Under the pieces are notes generated by a model. That model was not told the DNA's origin. It ran no database searches and worked only from the letters and a program-made list of their open reading frames with translations. The position numbers were made by a program, and so were the translations under genes. Below are positions 38,901 through 51,080 of a DNA stretch of 64,000 nucleotides, piece after piece (positions within the stretch are counted from its first letter, which is position 1; every line of letters begins with the position of its first letter). The DNA comes from Cinclus cinclus (lineage: Eukaryota > Chordata > Aves > Passeriformes > Cinclidae). The DNA lies in contig NC_085051.1 of the NCBI RefSeq assembly GCF_963662255.1, forward strand, positions 56,707,101 through 56,771,100, given 5' to 3'.

Positions 38901-41900
38901 ATAAGATTCACATCCGTGAACCAGTTTCCATCTAACAGCCACCAGAGCTACATCACCAAAGATGGCCCTGACTGTGACCTTTCCATGCAATTGCCAAAAG
39001 AAATCAGGGTGTTTGAGCAGCAGACTTAACTTTGGCATTCAGGTTCTCCTTTCCTTCCTGGATCATTCTTCACAGCATCTCAGAGGACACTAATCCACAA
39101 CTCTCCAAACCCAAAAGCCACAGATCCTCCATGGAGTTTCATTCCACACAGGTTATTTGCTGCCAGATAAACTACTGGTGTTGCTACAAGTGACATGAGG
39201 GATTCCCCAGATGGTTTTTGACCTGGTACAGAGGATGTCTGCACAAGGGAAGCTGCCCCACCACAGCTTCCTGGGACCTGGGCTAGCCACCAGCCTCAGG
39301 CTCCTGCTCTTGAGGAACAGGATGGAGGAATTTAACAGGGAGGCCTGAAGCAGAAGGCTGCTGCTCACAAAGGAGGGTGTGATTTCAAAGAGAGAGGGTA
39401 TTGTGGAAGATTTCTAGGCCTCTGGTATCGACCAAGTGACCTACGCCCTGGGAAAATATGTTCTAATAATAACAAAAGCCATTAAACAAATGCTTGTAGG
39501 GGGAGGAAATGTCAGCAGTTTCTAGAGTCATGTATTTAATTGAGTGAAGAGCTGAGCAATTACTGCCACCTTCTACCATGGCCCTGGGAATATTTCTCTC
39601 TCCACACAGGTATAAACCAGTAAACCAGTTACTGGGGCTGCACAGAGAAAGGAAGGAACTGAAGTGATTGCTCAGCTAACCCAGGGTTCTGTGGCAAAGG
39701 AGAGACAATGAAATGCTGCAGGCATAAGGAAGAGGGAAGCAGAGCTCATTTTAAGTGGCCAGGAGAACAGCTCGTTCCCTACGTGTGCCTTCCCAGTTTA
39801 TTCTTTCCTACCTCACACCTTCTAGTCCAGGCACTCCTCAGTTTTACTGAACCTGAGTTCAGCCAAAAACTGAAAAGCTCGGCCAAACTGAATGAGAGAT
39901 GAACCCCGGTACTTAGGCCTGAAACATCTGCCTCTACAGGCTATGGCAAATCAAAAGAGGAGTAGTCCTGATTTAATGGGGAGCAGGAATGATCTCAGAG
40001 AAAACAGCTGCTGTAAGTCACCCTCCATAATTCCCTTTGAAAACAATTTGCAGGGCAGGACCCCAGCACTTCAAAACCTGGGAGAAGGAAGGGCCTTCTC
40101 CAGATGGAAGCAGCCACAAACTTGTTTCAGAGGACTAATTTGCTTTAACAGGTTTCAAAGCATCTACCCAGAGTTTCTTTCAAGCAAAAGCTGTGATGTC
40201 CAACTCTTCTCAGGGATAAATGGAGAGCTGTGCCTCGTCAGAACCAGGAGAAGGGAAGGGGGGAGGCAGATAGAGGCAGCTGTTAGCCAGAGCAGATGCA
40301 GTGGAGATGGACTAAAATAGATTCTGAGCACTTCAAGGGCTTCTGCAGCACCGATGCTCCAGCCCAGCCCACGTGAGCAAACATCTACACTCTGCAAAAC
40401 ACTTGACATAAAGGACCACAAGAATAAAGTGCAGCCTGTTCCTGGGATATTTTCAGACACACTGAGCCAAGCTATTGAATCTATTTACTATTTTATTGGG
40501 ATCCCTTCAGCTGTTTTCTCCCACAGCCATCATGCTACATTAAGTTCCTTTTTTTTCTTTAAATATGTCTCAGTCACAAATACCTGCAAGCACCCATGGC
40601 TTCCCTTGCACAATAATCAGATATGCCCTCTGCTTAACAGAAATGCAAATACTTTACACTTTTGTTACTCATTATGGATCTAGAATTATGATCTACTACT
40701 GCCTTAAAATAAATGACAGCAGGAAACAGAACAATGTCAAAGTAGGAAACAGAAGAAAATGCTTACTCCTATTTAATTCCTTGCAATTTCCAAGATCTTT
40801 GTATTTCAAGAAAACCAAAGCAGCATGCAAATCCAAAGTTAGAAGTGAGGGTAACATGGGATTTTCTTTTCAAACTGTAATTGTCTCCAAAGTAACAAAC
40901 TAGGACAGCCATCTTCTCACCAGGAAATAGCCCCAAAGCATTCCAAACACGAGACTTACCTAATCACACTTACATAAAGCAGCAAGATGAATCAAACCAG
41001 AGATGGAATTTCCCAAGAAAGCTTTGAAATGTGTTATAAGAAAAGTGTTCTGCTAAATCCTTAGAATGTGTAGTACTCAGAGGAGCTGGGCAAAGTGAAG
41101 AGAGGCACAGTCCTGAGTTTGAGAAACAGGAGTGGTGATGGTGTTCTTGCCCTTTTCTCTGCATGTGCTTGTTGATTTAACATCCCAATGAAGAAGGAAG
41201 GTTGCTGGTTGGTAAACATGTGACAGCCACCAAAGGAATGTGAGCCAGGGAAAGGAGATAAAGCAGTTTATGCCACTTCCTAAAGGGGTTATTTAAATAC
41301 TACTGCCTCACCTTTCCTACTGCTCTCACCTTACAAGTGCTAGGTCTTTATTCAAACAATTACCTTGCTGACAAATCTGCCTTAAAAAAAAAAAAAATTG
41401 TCATTCTTGTATCAGAAAATTGGAAATTGTGATTTTCTCTCCTGTACAGAGATGTCATTTATTATTTGGCTAAAATTCACAGCCTGGTAATAAGTATTCT
41501 GGATCCACTTTGGAAATGTACCTTTCCCATCCTGAATTCCCACAGATTTGCAGTAAAAGGGTAAAGAAAGGATTGTTCAGTCTAAAACAAAGCCTGCTCC
41601 TTGCACTTGCCATGCTCAGCCAGTCATTACTTCCCTGAACTCTGCTCACCCTGGGGCCAGACCCTGCTCCATCTCTGGGGGATCCCAGGCTGGAAGGGCA
41701 AAGCTGTGCCAGCAGCTCTGTGCTTCCCAATGGGTTTTTACACAGAGATAAAAGCTGTTTTTAGAGTAAAAGGTGTAAGCACAGCACTGATCCCAGTGTA
41801 TCCCTTGTTAACCTTAATTTCAAGGAGGGCTCTGTGTAAGCCTCATGTACCATGAGGGTACATTCTCTCTTCACTCTCCACAGTCTGCTACTCTGAATGT

Positions 41901-44900
41901 GCATTTTGGATGTAGTTTTGAATCCCAGTATGAGAAGGGTCATTTTCCACCAACGTTCAGGGCAAACCCTTCCTCAGTCTCTGCCTGCTAAAGGTCTCTC
42001 TGTAGTGAAACTGAAGCTCTTCTCAACAATTAATTTATTGGTGGAAAAAACAATTGTTTCCAGCTTCTAGAATACCTGCTGTTCCTCAAAAAAAAAAAAA
42101 CAAAAAACAAACAAAAAAAACCAACACCACCAACCAGCATGGAAAAGCTGTGAAATAAAACCACATATCTGAATCCAGCTACTCAAAATGCTCAGAACAT
42201 GAGAGAGGATGGGGAAAGTGGACAGAAAATGGGGGGAAGTAGGGGAGAGCACAACTGTGGCTGCTCACAACCAAAAGGGCTTCTGGCCCCATTGCCTGCA
42301 GCAATTTGTAAGCTGGCTCTAATCTGCTGTCAGCAGCATTTTACCTTTCTAAGGCAAACTGCTCCCTGAGGCAATTTTCTGCAGGTGTTCCATGTTCCTA
42401 ATGCAACTCTTTCCCTCCCCCAAAAGAAAAGAAAAGGTGTTCTGATGATCTTGTTCCTAAAAGCTGTTGCCTGGCAGATCCCTCAAGAGAAGTCCAGACT
42501 GGCATTTTCAAAATAAAAGCTGCTTAGAAAGAGCTCAAAAGGAGCTTAAAGAAATGTCCTTATTGGGCAGACCTCATTTCCCTGGACTTAAATGAGTCTG
42601 GCCATGGCAGAATCCCAATGGATCCCAGCTGGAGAGGGCGTCTGGCTCCCTGGAAGAGCCACTGCTGGGGACAGGTGCCTTCCAGCAGGTCTGTTCCCAG
42701 ACTCTCAGCCATCCCCTGTCCCTGTGGTACCCACGTCAGGCATGGCTGAGTGGCCCTGCTGATGAGCCATAGGTGGCAGCCATGGAGTTGTGGCTAAAAA
42801 TACACGGGAGTGCAGCAGAGCCACGAGGGAAACACCAAGTCTGGTTATGTCTGACTCGTCACTGGGGCCAGCTGAGCCATCCAGCCATCGCCCAGGAGGT
42901 TTGTCAGGTCTGCTAAGCCAAGGGGACATTTCCCTGATCATTTAGAATGAAGATTTGTAGACCAGGCTGCCTGTGCAGTTGGGCACACAGGTCTGTGGGT
43001 GCCTCATTCCCTGTATTCCCAGTGCTGCATGATTGAAAATAAACGTCCAAGTAGCAACTCTAGAAGGGAGGCTGTGAAATGAGTTGCCAAAGAGAAAATA
43101 AGGTTTCAGGTTCAATAAGATTCACCCAGGTTTACTGCACCAAAGTTGCTTACTCCAAACTTCTTCCCAGTGATTGTTCTGTTATTCCCTTACTTTTGAA
43201 CTCTTCCCTTTGCAACTTTTTCTGTAGCCCCTAATATGTTTTCTGTGGAAATAGGGTGTTTATCCACTTCCATTCAAATTTCTCCAGAATCCATCAAGAC
43301 TGTCACATTTATGGAAGGAAATGGGAGACCCTATAAGTCTCCCACTCTGATTCCCATGAGCTCAGCTGCCTCCCTTCATCTCCCACATGAAGTTCTTACT
43401 TCACTTTATTATTGAAACCTTCATTTACAAAGTTGCAATGGGAAAAAAAGAAATCCAGAAATAATAGCACGATGATGTCAAGAGAATAAACTCTCATCCT
43501 TGTCAATTCAACACTGCCCTTTCTATGGTTGTTTTTTCCAGAACTGTTGTGCTAAAAGAGCTAGAGCACAATTGGCAGGAATTCAAATACATTTTCAGAT
43601 GTAGTCAGTTTTTATTATTCTTCATCAACCACCAGCTAAATTCTAGATACATTCCCTTTATGTCCCACTAAATGTCAAGCTGGTATTTTTAAAACCCAGA
43701 CAATGTATTTCACATAAACCTTTACACCATTATTCCAAAGAACAAGCATCCTTTCACCAGGGAGCCACTGGAATGGCTGTTCCCCCAGCAACAGGATGTG
43801 CTTCCAGTTTTGCCAAGCAGTGAGATCCCTTTCAGGCATCTCCTGCCCTGGGTCTGGATGAGAGATCAACCCTGACATGGCCCAGTTATGATGAGAAAAA
43901 GAGGCTTTATGCTGGTGTGGCTGATTTAATTCCCTCACAGAGCAGCAGCCATGGGATACCTGCCACCTACCTGATATTTAGCAGGCACCACTCTCATTGT
44001 AGTTCTTTGCAAAACAATTATTGCTACAGCATTTGCTGGAGGTAAACTTGGCTGAACAAAGCATGAATATACAGGGAAAGCAGGATGGCAATAAAGCTGT
44101 GCACAAGCAGCAACAACTCACAGTTCCACTTTGTTCACTACATTAAGCCTTCCTCAACATTCTCTAGACTTGCAAAAAACAAATACATCTCTCATTGCTT
44201 GAACTTAAAGTCCAGTTATTCTCCCTTCTCAGACCCAAGTCTTTTTCAAACGAAATATAAGATTAAAGAGCAAAGTGCATGCAAGAGTCAGGTCTCTAAG
44301 TCAACAGCCCCAAAACTAGAAAAGCTTATGAAACAGCTCAGGGCAGGGTACTGCTCGTGCCAAGTCATGAATAACTTAGTGAAACATCTCTGACACTTCT
44401 TGCTGAGGTCAGACAGTGTCTCCCAGTACTCCACTCCTCTGGGCCAACTAGAAGGAATGTGCCTGTGCTGGATAGGAGTGAAGGCAGAAATATTTGCACA
44501 ACTCATTTCTTCCCAAGTCATATTCACCTGCTGTCTGTTGACAGGTACAGATGACAAGATCCTGAACTCCAGAGGAGGAGGAAACTGTCTTAGCAGTAGT
44601 GTTTCAATTAAACACATGTATGGACAGGACAGCATTTTCTCACCAAAATTTCCATGAAGCAGCACAGACCAAGTGCCTGAAACCACACTTGAAAAACAGC
44701 TGAAATGGGGCTGTGAGTCATTAGCCACAAACAAAAGGGTTACCTTCACCTAGAATCCAAAATATCAACATAATCCATTTGTAGCACTAAGTAGCTAATC
44801 TATTTGTTGTACTAAGCCTGTAGTAGAGAAATCTGACCTGGCTTGCTGAAGTATGCAAATACAGAAGTTGTAGATTATCAAGCAGTACTTTGATTGAAAC

Positions 44901-46350
44901 ATTTCCCTGTGGCTATTCCAGTAGGTGCTGCCTGATGGCCAAGCAGTCACAGTCCTGTGCTCCTGTACACTTCACAAATGGGTTTTTGGATCCAAGTCTG
45001 ACTTTCACCCCAGGCTTGGACCTCGTGGCTCACTTAATCCAGTCAGACAGTTTCCCACTAATTGAACAACCTCTGAAGTGGATCTGAGAGGTCCAGTTCG
45101 CAGGAATTTGCAGAAGTTTCAGGACAACCCCAGAGTCTCTCTTGCAACCTACATTTATTCTGCTGGTGGGAAGAGGGAAAGCCTGGAGCAGCACTCAGTT
45201 TAGTGAGATGCCCAGGAATGACAAGTGAGCAGGAAAATCAACCCCTAAAAAAAAAGCAAGCAGATAGGCCAATTCAAACTCCACATGAGGTGGGTTTCCA
45301 AAAAAAGTCTATGTACACGAGGGTGGTTCAATTCTACTAAGAGACTTGAAAATCAGTGGCAAGGGTTTTGACTTTCTAATTAAAGCTAGGTGATTATTTT
45401 TATATATATAAAAGAAAAATCCAGCGTTGAAAGAGACTGTTGACAGAAATGCAACCAAAATCATTACAGTTGCAAAGGAGCTGAAGGAAGGCTGTAATTC
45501 TCCAGGAATTCCCCAGGAAAATGGTAGGTTTTGATCAGAAATTAAGAAAGAAATTATCATTGTTCTTTACCTTGCATGTTACTTTGTCAATATCAAGCTA
45601 AATAGAAACATTGTGGGTTACACAAGACCAGCTTGCAAGCAAGAGTATGGACAAGAGCAGACCTGAATCTCAAAAAAATGCAGGCAAAGTCACAGGCAAT
45701 GGCTGTATTTAGAGAAGGAATTCAACAAGAACACAAATACTGAATCAGCACATGGGTTAAGGCAATGCAGCTGGACAGATGTGACAAACAGACCTGGAAT
45801 TTACAGGAAAATGCCACCACTCCATCATGGAAAGTGGTACAAGTGGCAGAGAGGGAAATACCCACCCAAATGCTGTCTTGGCAGAGATGAGGGAGACAGA
45901 ACCAAATACCCCAGAAATTGAAAAACAAACAGAGGAACCAGCAAACAGCAACATGTGCATCGGTTGGGAACTTGACCAAATAAGAGAAAAATGCCTCCAG
46001 AGTGACTTTAGCTCATTAGAACCCTTGCCATGTGCAAACACCACAGCCTAGTCTCAGCCACGCTGATAAGCAGCAGTATCAGACTGCAGGAAAAGAGCAG
46101 GTGCTCACCACACACAGTGAAACCATTTGGAGATGCCTGAGCAAGCACAGGCAGCCAAGAAGGAGCTCAGAGTATCAGGACAGCGATTGCAAAACCTTGA
46201 CACGGCACAAGCACTGTCATTGTCCGTGCTCAGCACTCATGAATGGCAGCCAAAGATCTGCCTGGAGCACACCCTGGGGTGCTGGGGAAAGGAGGATGCC
46301 AACCCAGCCCAGCTCCAGCCTGCTCTGAAACAAGACAGGAAGAGGGCAGG

Positions 46351-46387
46351 GAAACAAACAAACGAACAAACAAATAAATAAATAAAC
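46351..46387. repeat. (AAAC)n/(AAAT)n microsatellite
   Basis: Five imperfect AAAC units (one with a C-to-G-context change, AACG) pass into four AAAT units. Confidence 0.9.
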
Positions 46388-47108
46388 TTTAACAATGGAT
46401 TTTAGAAGAATGATCCTCGAAATCTTTCAGGAATGCTGAAGAGAAATTCATGCTCATGCCCCAGAAAACACAGGAGTCCTGACTTTAAAGGGACCAACTA
46501 TGCTTCCAGAGCTGCTGCAACTCCTCTTATATTGAGTTGGTGCAATACAATTATCTAACAGCATTGAAAAGAAACTAAAAGCAGTGAGAGGACAGCCACA
46601 AGACTAACAGTGCAGAAAAATGTACGGGGGGGATTCACCACCAGTTGCATGGGTAGTTCAATTCAGGATTTGGCTGGAGAGAAAAAAAAAGGTTGTGTTT
46701 CCAGTGTTATCAACATGCTTTAGGTAATTGAAGTGACAAAAAGGACACAAAAGTCTTCAAGAGAAAGCTAAGCAAAGCAGGCACAGCTTCAACAATACAA
46801 GCACCAAGGATCATAAGCAACAAACACAGCAGAGGTGACTGTGTCTGGGCTCCATATACCAAACAATATGGAAGCAATGGAAAAAATCAGTGGATTATAT
46901 CCAGAGTGGTGAGAAAAGGAACTAAAATAAAGTTGAGATACATTAAGAGACAGCCAACATTGCCCACAGCAATTTAGTTTATTTAATTGTGTTAGCACTG
47001 GTAAGTAAGAGATTTGAATATTTGTTACTAGAAAGGGAACAGATGTGATTTTCTGGAGCATCAGAAAAACTCAGCATCAACCAAACAAGAAAAGTGAGGT
47101 TTGCTTAC

Positions 47109-47179
47109 CCCCTTCCTGCAGAAAAATGAAGTCAGAATGGGGCTCAGAGGACCAGCAGGGAGCACATAAATAGGCCTGT
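47109..47179 (-). other. Candidate minus-strand exon (71 nt), possibly 5' UTR or coding
   Basis: On the minus strand a near-ideal acceptor (a T/C tract of more than 20 nt ending TCTCCAG) is followed after 71 nt by a good donor (GGGG|GTAAGC). One frame is open throughout and ends with a single G, the phase needed to join the membrane exon of SYT16. However, the encoded residues (QAYLCAPCWSSEP...FLQEG) do not resemble the SYT14 segment that precedes its anchor. It could be an untranslated exon, a decoy or chance. Confidence 0.15.
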
Positions 47180-47339
47180 CTGGAGAAAAAGAAAAAAAAA
47201 ATCACCCCCATGTCATTCTTGACGAGGATGTCAGCAGTGGCTTTGTTGCCCTTGGGACAGTGCCACAGCCTCCAACTGCATCCCTGCACTGCCCTTTTGT
47301 TCAAAACACCCCAGCACAAAACACGCTTCTTTAAATGAG

Positions 47340-47860
47340 TTTGGCTATGCAGGAGGAATAAGTGCTTGCAGATGTTTGTTCTGCTTTAATTTTATCATAT
47401 TTCACAGTGCATCTTCAATTTAAATCTCTTAATAGATGTCAGTCAACATCACTGAAGGGCCGCTAGCTGCTGCAGCTTGGCAAATGAGAAACCTCAACTC
47501 AAAAATCAGGATCTGCATTTTAGTAGTGTCAAACTTCAGAAGTTATCTAGATCAAAATTAAGAGCTTTGAAAAGAAAATACTTTTAAACACTGAAAAGTA
47601 AGTTTAAATTCTATTGCTTAGCCTATCAGTTTTCAAGGTATTTAAATCCAAGGAAAGATGATAGATTTCAGCTAAATTTTAATACTGTGGTCAAACTCCT
47701 GAGTGTAATTAGTTAAAGCAGTTACAAAACTTAGTTTTAAAATTACCACTTAAGGTAGCTAAGTAAAGGAATTTTTATTATGTTTCATAGATTATAATAA
47801 TTGAAGTTTACAGTAAATCCAGAGCTCAATAGAATTAACTGGCTGCAAATCTCAGAGCAT
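47340..47860. promoter_or_regulatory. Candidate conserved non-coding element E
   Basis: A 500-bp AT-rich, repeat-free block with a short GC-rich island, GGGCCGCTAGCTGCTGCAG, at about 47457. It is flanked by many TTTAAAT/TTAAT elements. It has no coding frame. Confidence 0.2.
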
Positions 47861-48126
47861 AAAACTGGTCTGCAGAGTAGCATGTAAGTGATTCCCAGAC
47901 TCTCTGCAAGGTGCCAGCCGTGGAGAGAGCTGATTAGTCAGCCTTTGATTAATTACCTGTTGCATTAGAGCCAGGGTCAATCTACTCAAGTAGGTGAATG
48001 TCTGGTGGAGATCAGAGGTGTAAATCAAAACCTGCAGCAAGGCAGAGGAGAACGTTCCAGCAGCATTTCTTCCCTGCAAGGACCTGTGTCCCTGCCCAGG
48101 CAGCTGGCTCTCCAGCCACAGCTGTG

Positions 48127-48395
48127 GATCATGGAATCCCAGACTGGTTTGGGTTTGAAGGGACTTTAAAGGTCCCTCCACGGGCAGGGACACCTTCCAC
48201 TAGACCAGGCTGCTCAAAGATCCAGCCAGTCTTTAACACTTCCAGGGATGGGACATTCACATCTTCTCTCAGCAACCTGTTCCAGGGCCTCACCACCCTC
48301 ATGGTCCAGAATTCCTTGCTAACCTCTAATCTAAACCTGCCTTCTCTCAGTTTGAAGCCATTCCCTCCTCGTCCTGTCGCTACATCCAAGGCTGC
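48127..48395 (-). mobile_element. CR1 retrotransposon 3'-end fragment
   Basis: Reverse-oriented CR1 tail: GGTTTGGGTTTGAAGGGAC, GGCAGGGACACCTTCCACTA, ACTTCCAGGGATGGGACATTC, CAACCTGTTCCAGGGCCTCA and CTAATCTAAACCTGCC follow each other in the order of the avian CR1 consensus. It is 5' truncated and its reading frame is broken. Any plus-strand open frame across it is a shadow of the repeat. Confidence 0.95.
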
Positions 48396-50639
48396 ACCCA
48401 CTGTGGTGCCACCTCCAAACAGGTGGGGCTGGAGCTGCTCTGGGATAGGAGAGACAAAGGGGGGGGACACTGCAAGAAGAGGCTCGGTGGAGGACAAAAC
48501 CCAGTGGGAAGCTGTCAATCCCTGAATATGAGAAGCAGGAGAACGTCGGGGAAATGGTGGAATGTGTTAAAAAAACAGAGATTAAGATTAGTGTAAAACC
48601 TGCCAGATTGTGACACTGTCCACAGGGTGACTGGATATGGAGACAGAAATAAGGAATGATTTGAAACCACACAAGACTGGGAAATTGTCTTGACAAGGTG
48701 CTGAAAACATTGTATTTTTAAACATTATAAATAACTAGTTAAAAACCTGTAATAGCAGAGCAACTCGTCCTCAACAACACATGAGAATGGCTATTCTTCA
48801 ACGACCTATAGAAGAAAAAAGAAGCTCACAGAAATCTAAGTAATAAACCTGTATTTGAAAAAGGAGAACTACATAAAAATCAGTGTAAAATTATGAAGAA
48901 ATAGATAGGCAGAAATAATTCAGGAGACTATGTACAGGTACTATGGGAAAGCATCAGGACACTTATTAATTAAAAATATTTCAAAAGGACAAAAAAAATC
49001 AATTTTTTGATTGGGATTGAATGATAACTTAAGGCACTTACTAGTAGTAAAGCCAAAAACTGGAAAAAAACTATCCTTCAGAATGTGAACATCATGTTCA
49101 GAGGAGGAAAACAAAAACAGATGGTGAACTTCTGTCAAGTCCAATGTGGAATCATAGGAGGGCAGACCAAAAAAACAACTGGTGGTCAGCAACTTTCTAA
49201 AGGCATAACAATTTAATTACAGCTCCTTTTCAAGTGTCACAGAAATAGGACTCCTTTCTGAAAGCTGTTGGGGTCACCAGTGATGGAGTATAAGGAACAC
49301 TCATGATGATAAGCCTAGAGTACAAAAGCCAAATTTTGTACCAGAGTTGCCTGTAGAGAAGCTGAAGGATGTAATTCAGGAATATTTTCACCCAGAAAAG
49401 GAATCTTGGTGACTGCCCAGATAGTTTCTTGAAAATAGCTCAGTGCTCAGGAACAAGGCAAATAAAGAAACATTATGAAAACTAGTAAGACCACAAAAAG
49501 CATTGCCATTACAAATTCATACTGCTCCTCTTTCTTCACTGGAGTGTAGAAGTCTTAAAACACTTCTTAGAAGACTTAAAAGACTTAATAGACACACCAC
49601 ATAATAGCACCATGCTGATACAGGCAACTTGGGTAATGAGGGGTCTGCAGGAGCTTCTGCTCAAGGAAAAAAACTTAATTTTGTCGAATTAAAGAGGTAA
49701 TTATGGGATCAGAGAAGACAGGTAATAAAACAGGGGTAATAATTGTTACGGAGGTGACAAATAAGGAATGAATTAACTACACCTTTCTAAAAACAACTAG
49801 AGGGCACACAACAAAATGAACAGGTATTAGGTGAAAATCACAATGCGCAGAAATAATGTTTCATGCAACACAACACTCTGGAACTCACTGCTGCAGGTGT
49901 TGCAGGGCCTGGAAGTATAAGTATTTCAAAAACCAAACAGATAAATGGGTTCGTCACAGGCCATCAAACATAACCTCTGGGTTAGAAAGTCCCAAGCTGC
50001 TGATTGGCAGAAACTGGGAACACAAATCCATATTCTGCTCTTAAATATTCTCCCCAGGTACTTGCTACCAGCCAGCATCAGGGACCTTTGCTTTGTCACA
50101 GCACAACCACTCTTCTGGCACTGCACCACAGATGGCTTTTTTGTTTAACTTTTAAAATTATTTTTAAATTTAAAAATAATCTGAGCCCATAGGATTGCAA
50201 GCTGTTAACATACTGTAAAAAATGAACTGCTTTGTTTGCAGCTTTCACTCAGCCAATCGAAGAAAATAGCTCTTCAGTAGCTTTACCTGTCCAATAAACC
50301 TTTCTGATCATTTGCTTTAGGTTCAGGGGCAGCAGTCCCAGCAGGAATGGCATCTGAAAGCTGATTTTCACTGTTAATCACCCAGCAACTAACAGAGCAC
50401 CACACCACCCAAGTGGTGTGCTGTGTACACACAGTCCCCTGCTCCTGAACTCACCTTTACAAGATTATCACAGGTAACCCGTAATGCCTGATCACCTCTA
50501 AACTAGCATGAGGCAATAATCTGGAAAGTTATCTTTATTCATGCTGGTTTTCCTGAGGTGCTCTCAGTTTATGCCAGGCAGCACAGGGATGGTCACCACT
50601 CTGGAGATGGATCCTCTGCCAGTTCTGGGCTCTTCAGAG

Positions 50640-51080
50640 CAGGAGACACGAGGAGCTCCTGGGCTGGTTCAGGCAGAGGCTACGAGGATGATTGAGGGCC
50701 TGGAACTTCTCTCTTATGAGGAAAGGCTGAGGGGGCTGGGCCTGCTCAGCCTCAAGAAGAGATGACTGAGAGGGGATGTCATCATTTTATTCAAATATCT
50801 TTAGGGTGGGTGTCAAGAGCACGGGCCAGGCTCTTCTCAGTGCTGAGCAACAGGACACAGGCAGCAGGCAGAAACTGGAGCTCCCCCTGAACATGAGGAA
50901 GAACTTCTTTCCTATGCAGTGACTGAGCACTGGAGCAGGTTGCCCAGAGAGGGTGTGGGGTCTCCCTCACTGGAGATATTCCATGATTCTTTGCCCTGTG
51001 CCCTGGGATGGCCCTGCTGGAGCAGGAGGGTGGGACAAGATGACCCACTGAGCTCCCTTCCAACCTGACCCATTCTGTGC
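50640..51080 (+). mobile_element. CR1 retrotransposon 3' portion
   Basis: Forward-oriented CR1: GAGGAAAGGCTGAGGGGGCT, TCAGCCTCAAGAAGAGA, CATGAGGAAGAACTTCTTTC, GAGCAGGTTGCCCAGAGAGG and the terminal CCTTCCAACCTGACCCATTC. It is longer than the other copies, includes the C-terminal end of the old reverse-transcriptase frame plus 3' UTR, and carries stops. It lies opposite in orientation to its neighbours at 48.1 and 53.4 kb. Confidence 0.95.

Larger units (their letters stand above)
30431..47108. other. Non-coding DNA, upstream SYT16 intron or flank
   Basis: Nearly 17 kb without a supportable gene. Visible items are a poly(A) run at 32390-32410, an (ATT)n patch at 33058-33075, a poly(T) run at 37949-37966, A-rich tracts at 42088-42122, an (AAAC/AAAT)n patch at 46351-46387, and one AT-rich block at 32750-32990 listed separately. 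Scattered short frames have no protein-like features. Confidence 0.6.

Noticed and set aside
40955..41164. Two close GTAAGT donors on the minus strand
   Set aside because: The frame ends in a stop just at the donors and no acceptor-bounded coding exon could be defined.
47998..48525. 175-codon plus-strand open frame
   Set aside because: Most of it overlaps a reverse-oriented CR1 copy, and the frame is a shadow of the repeat.
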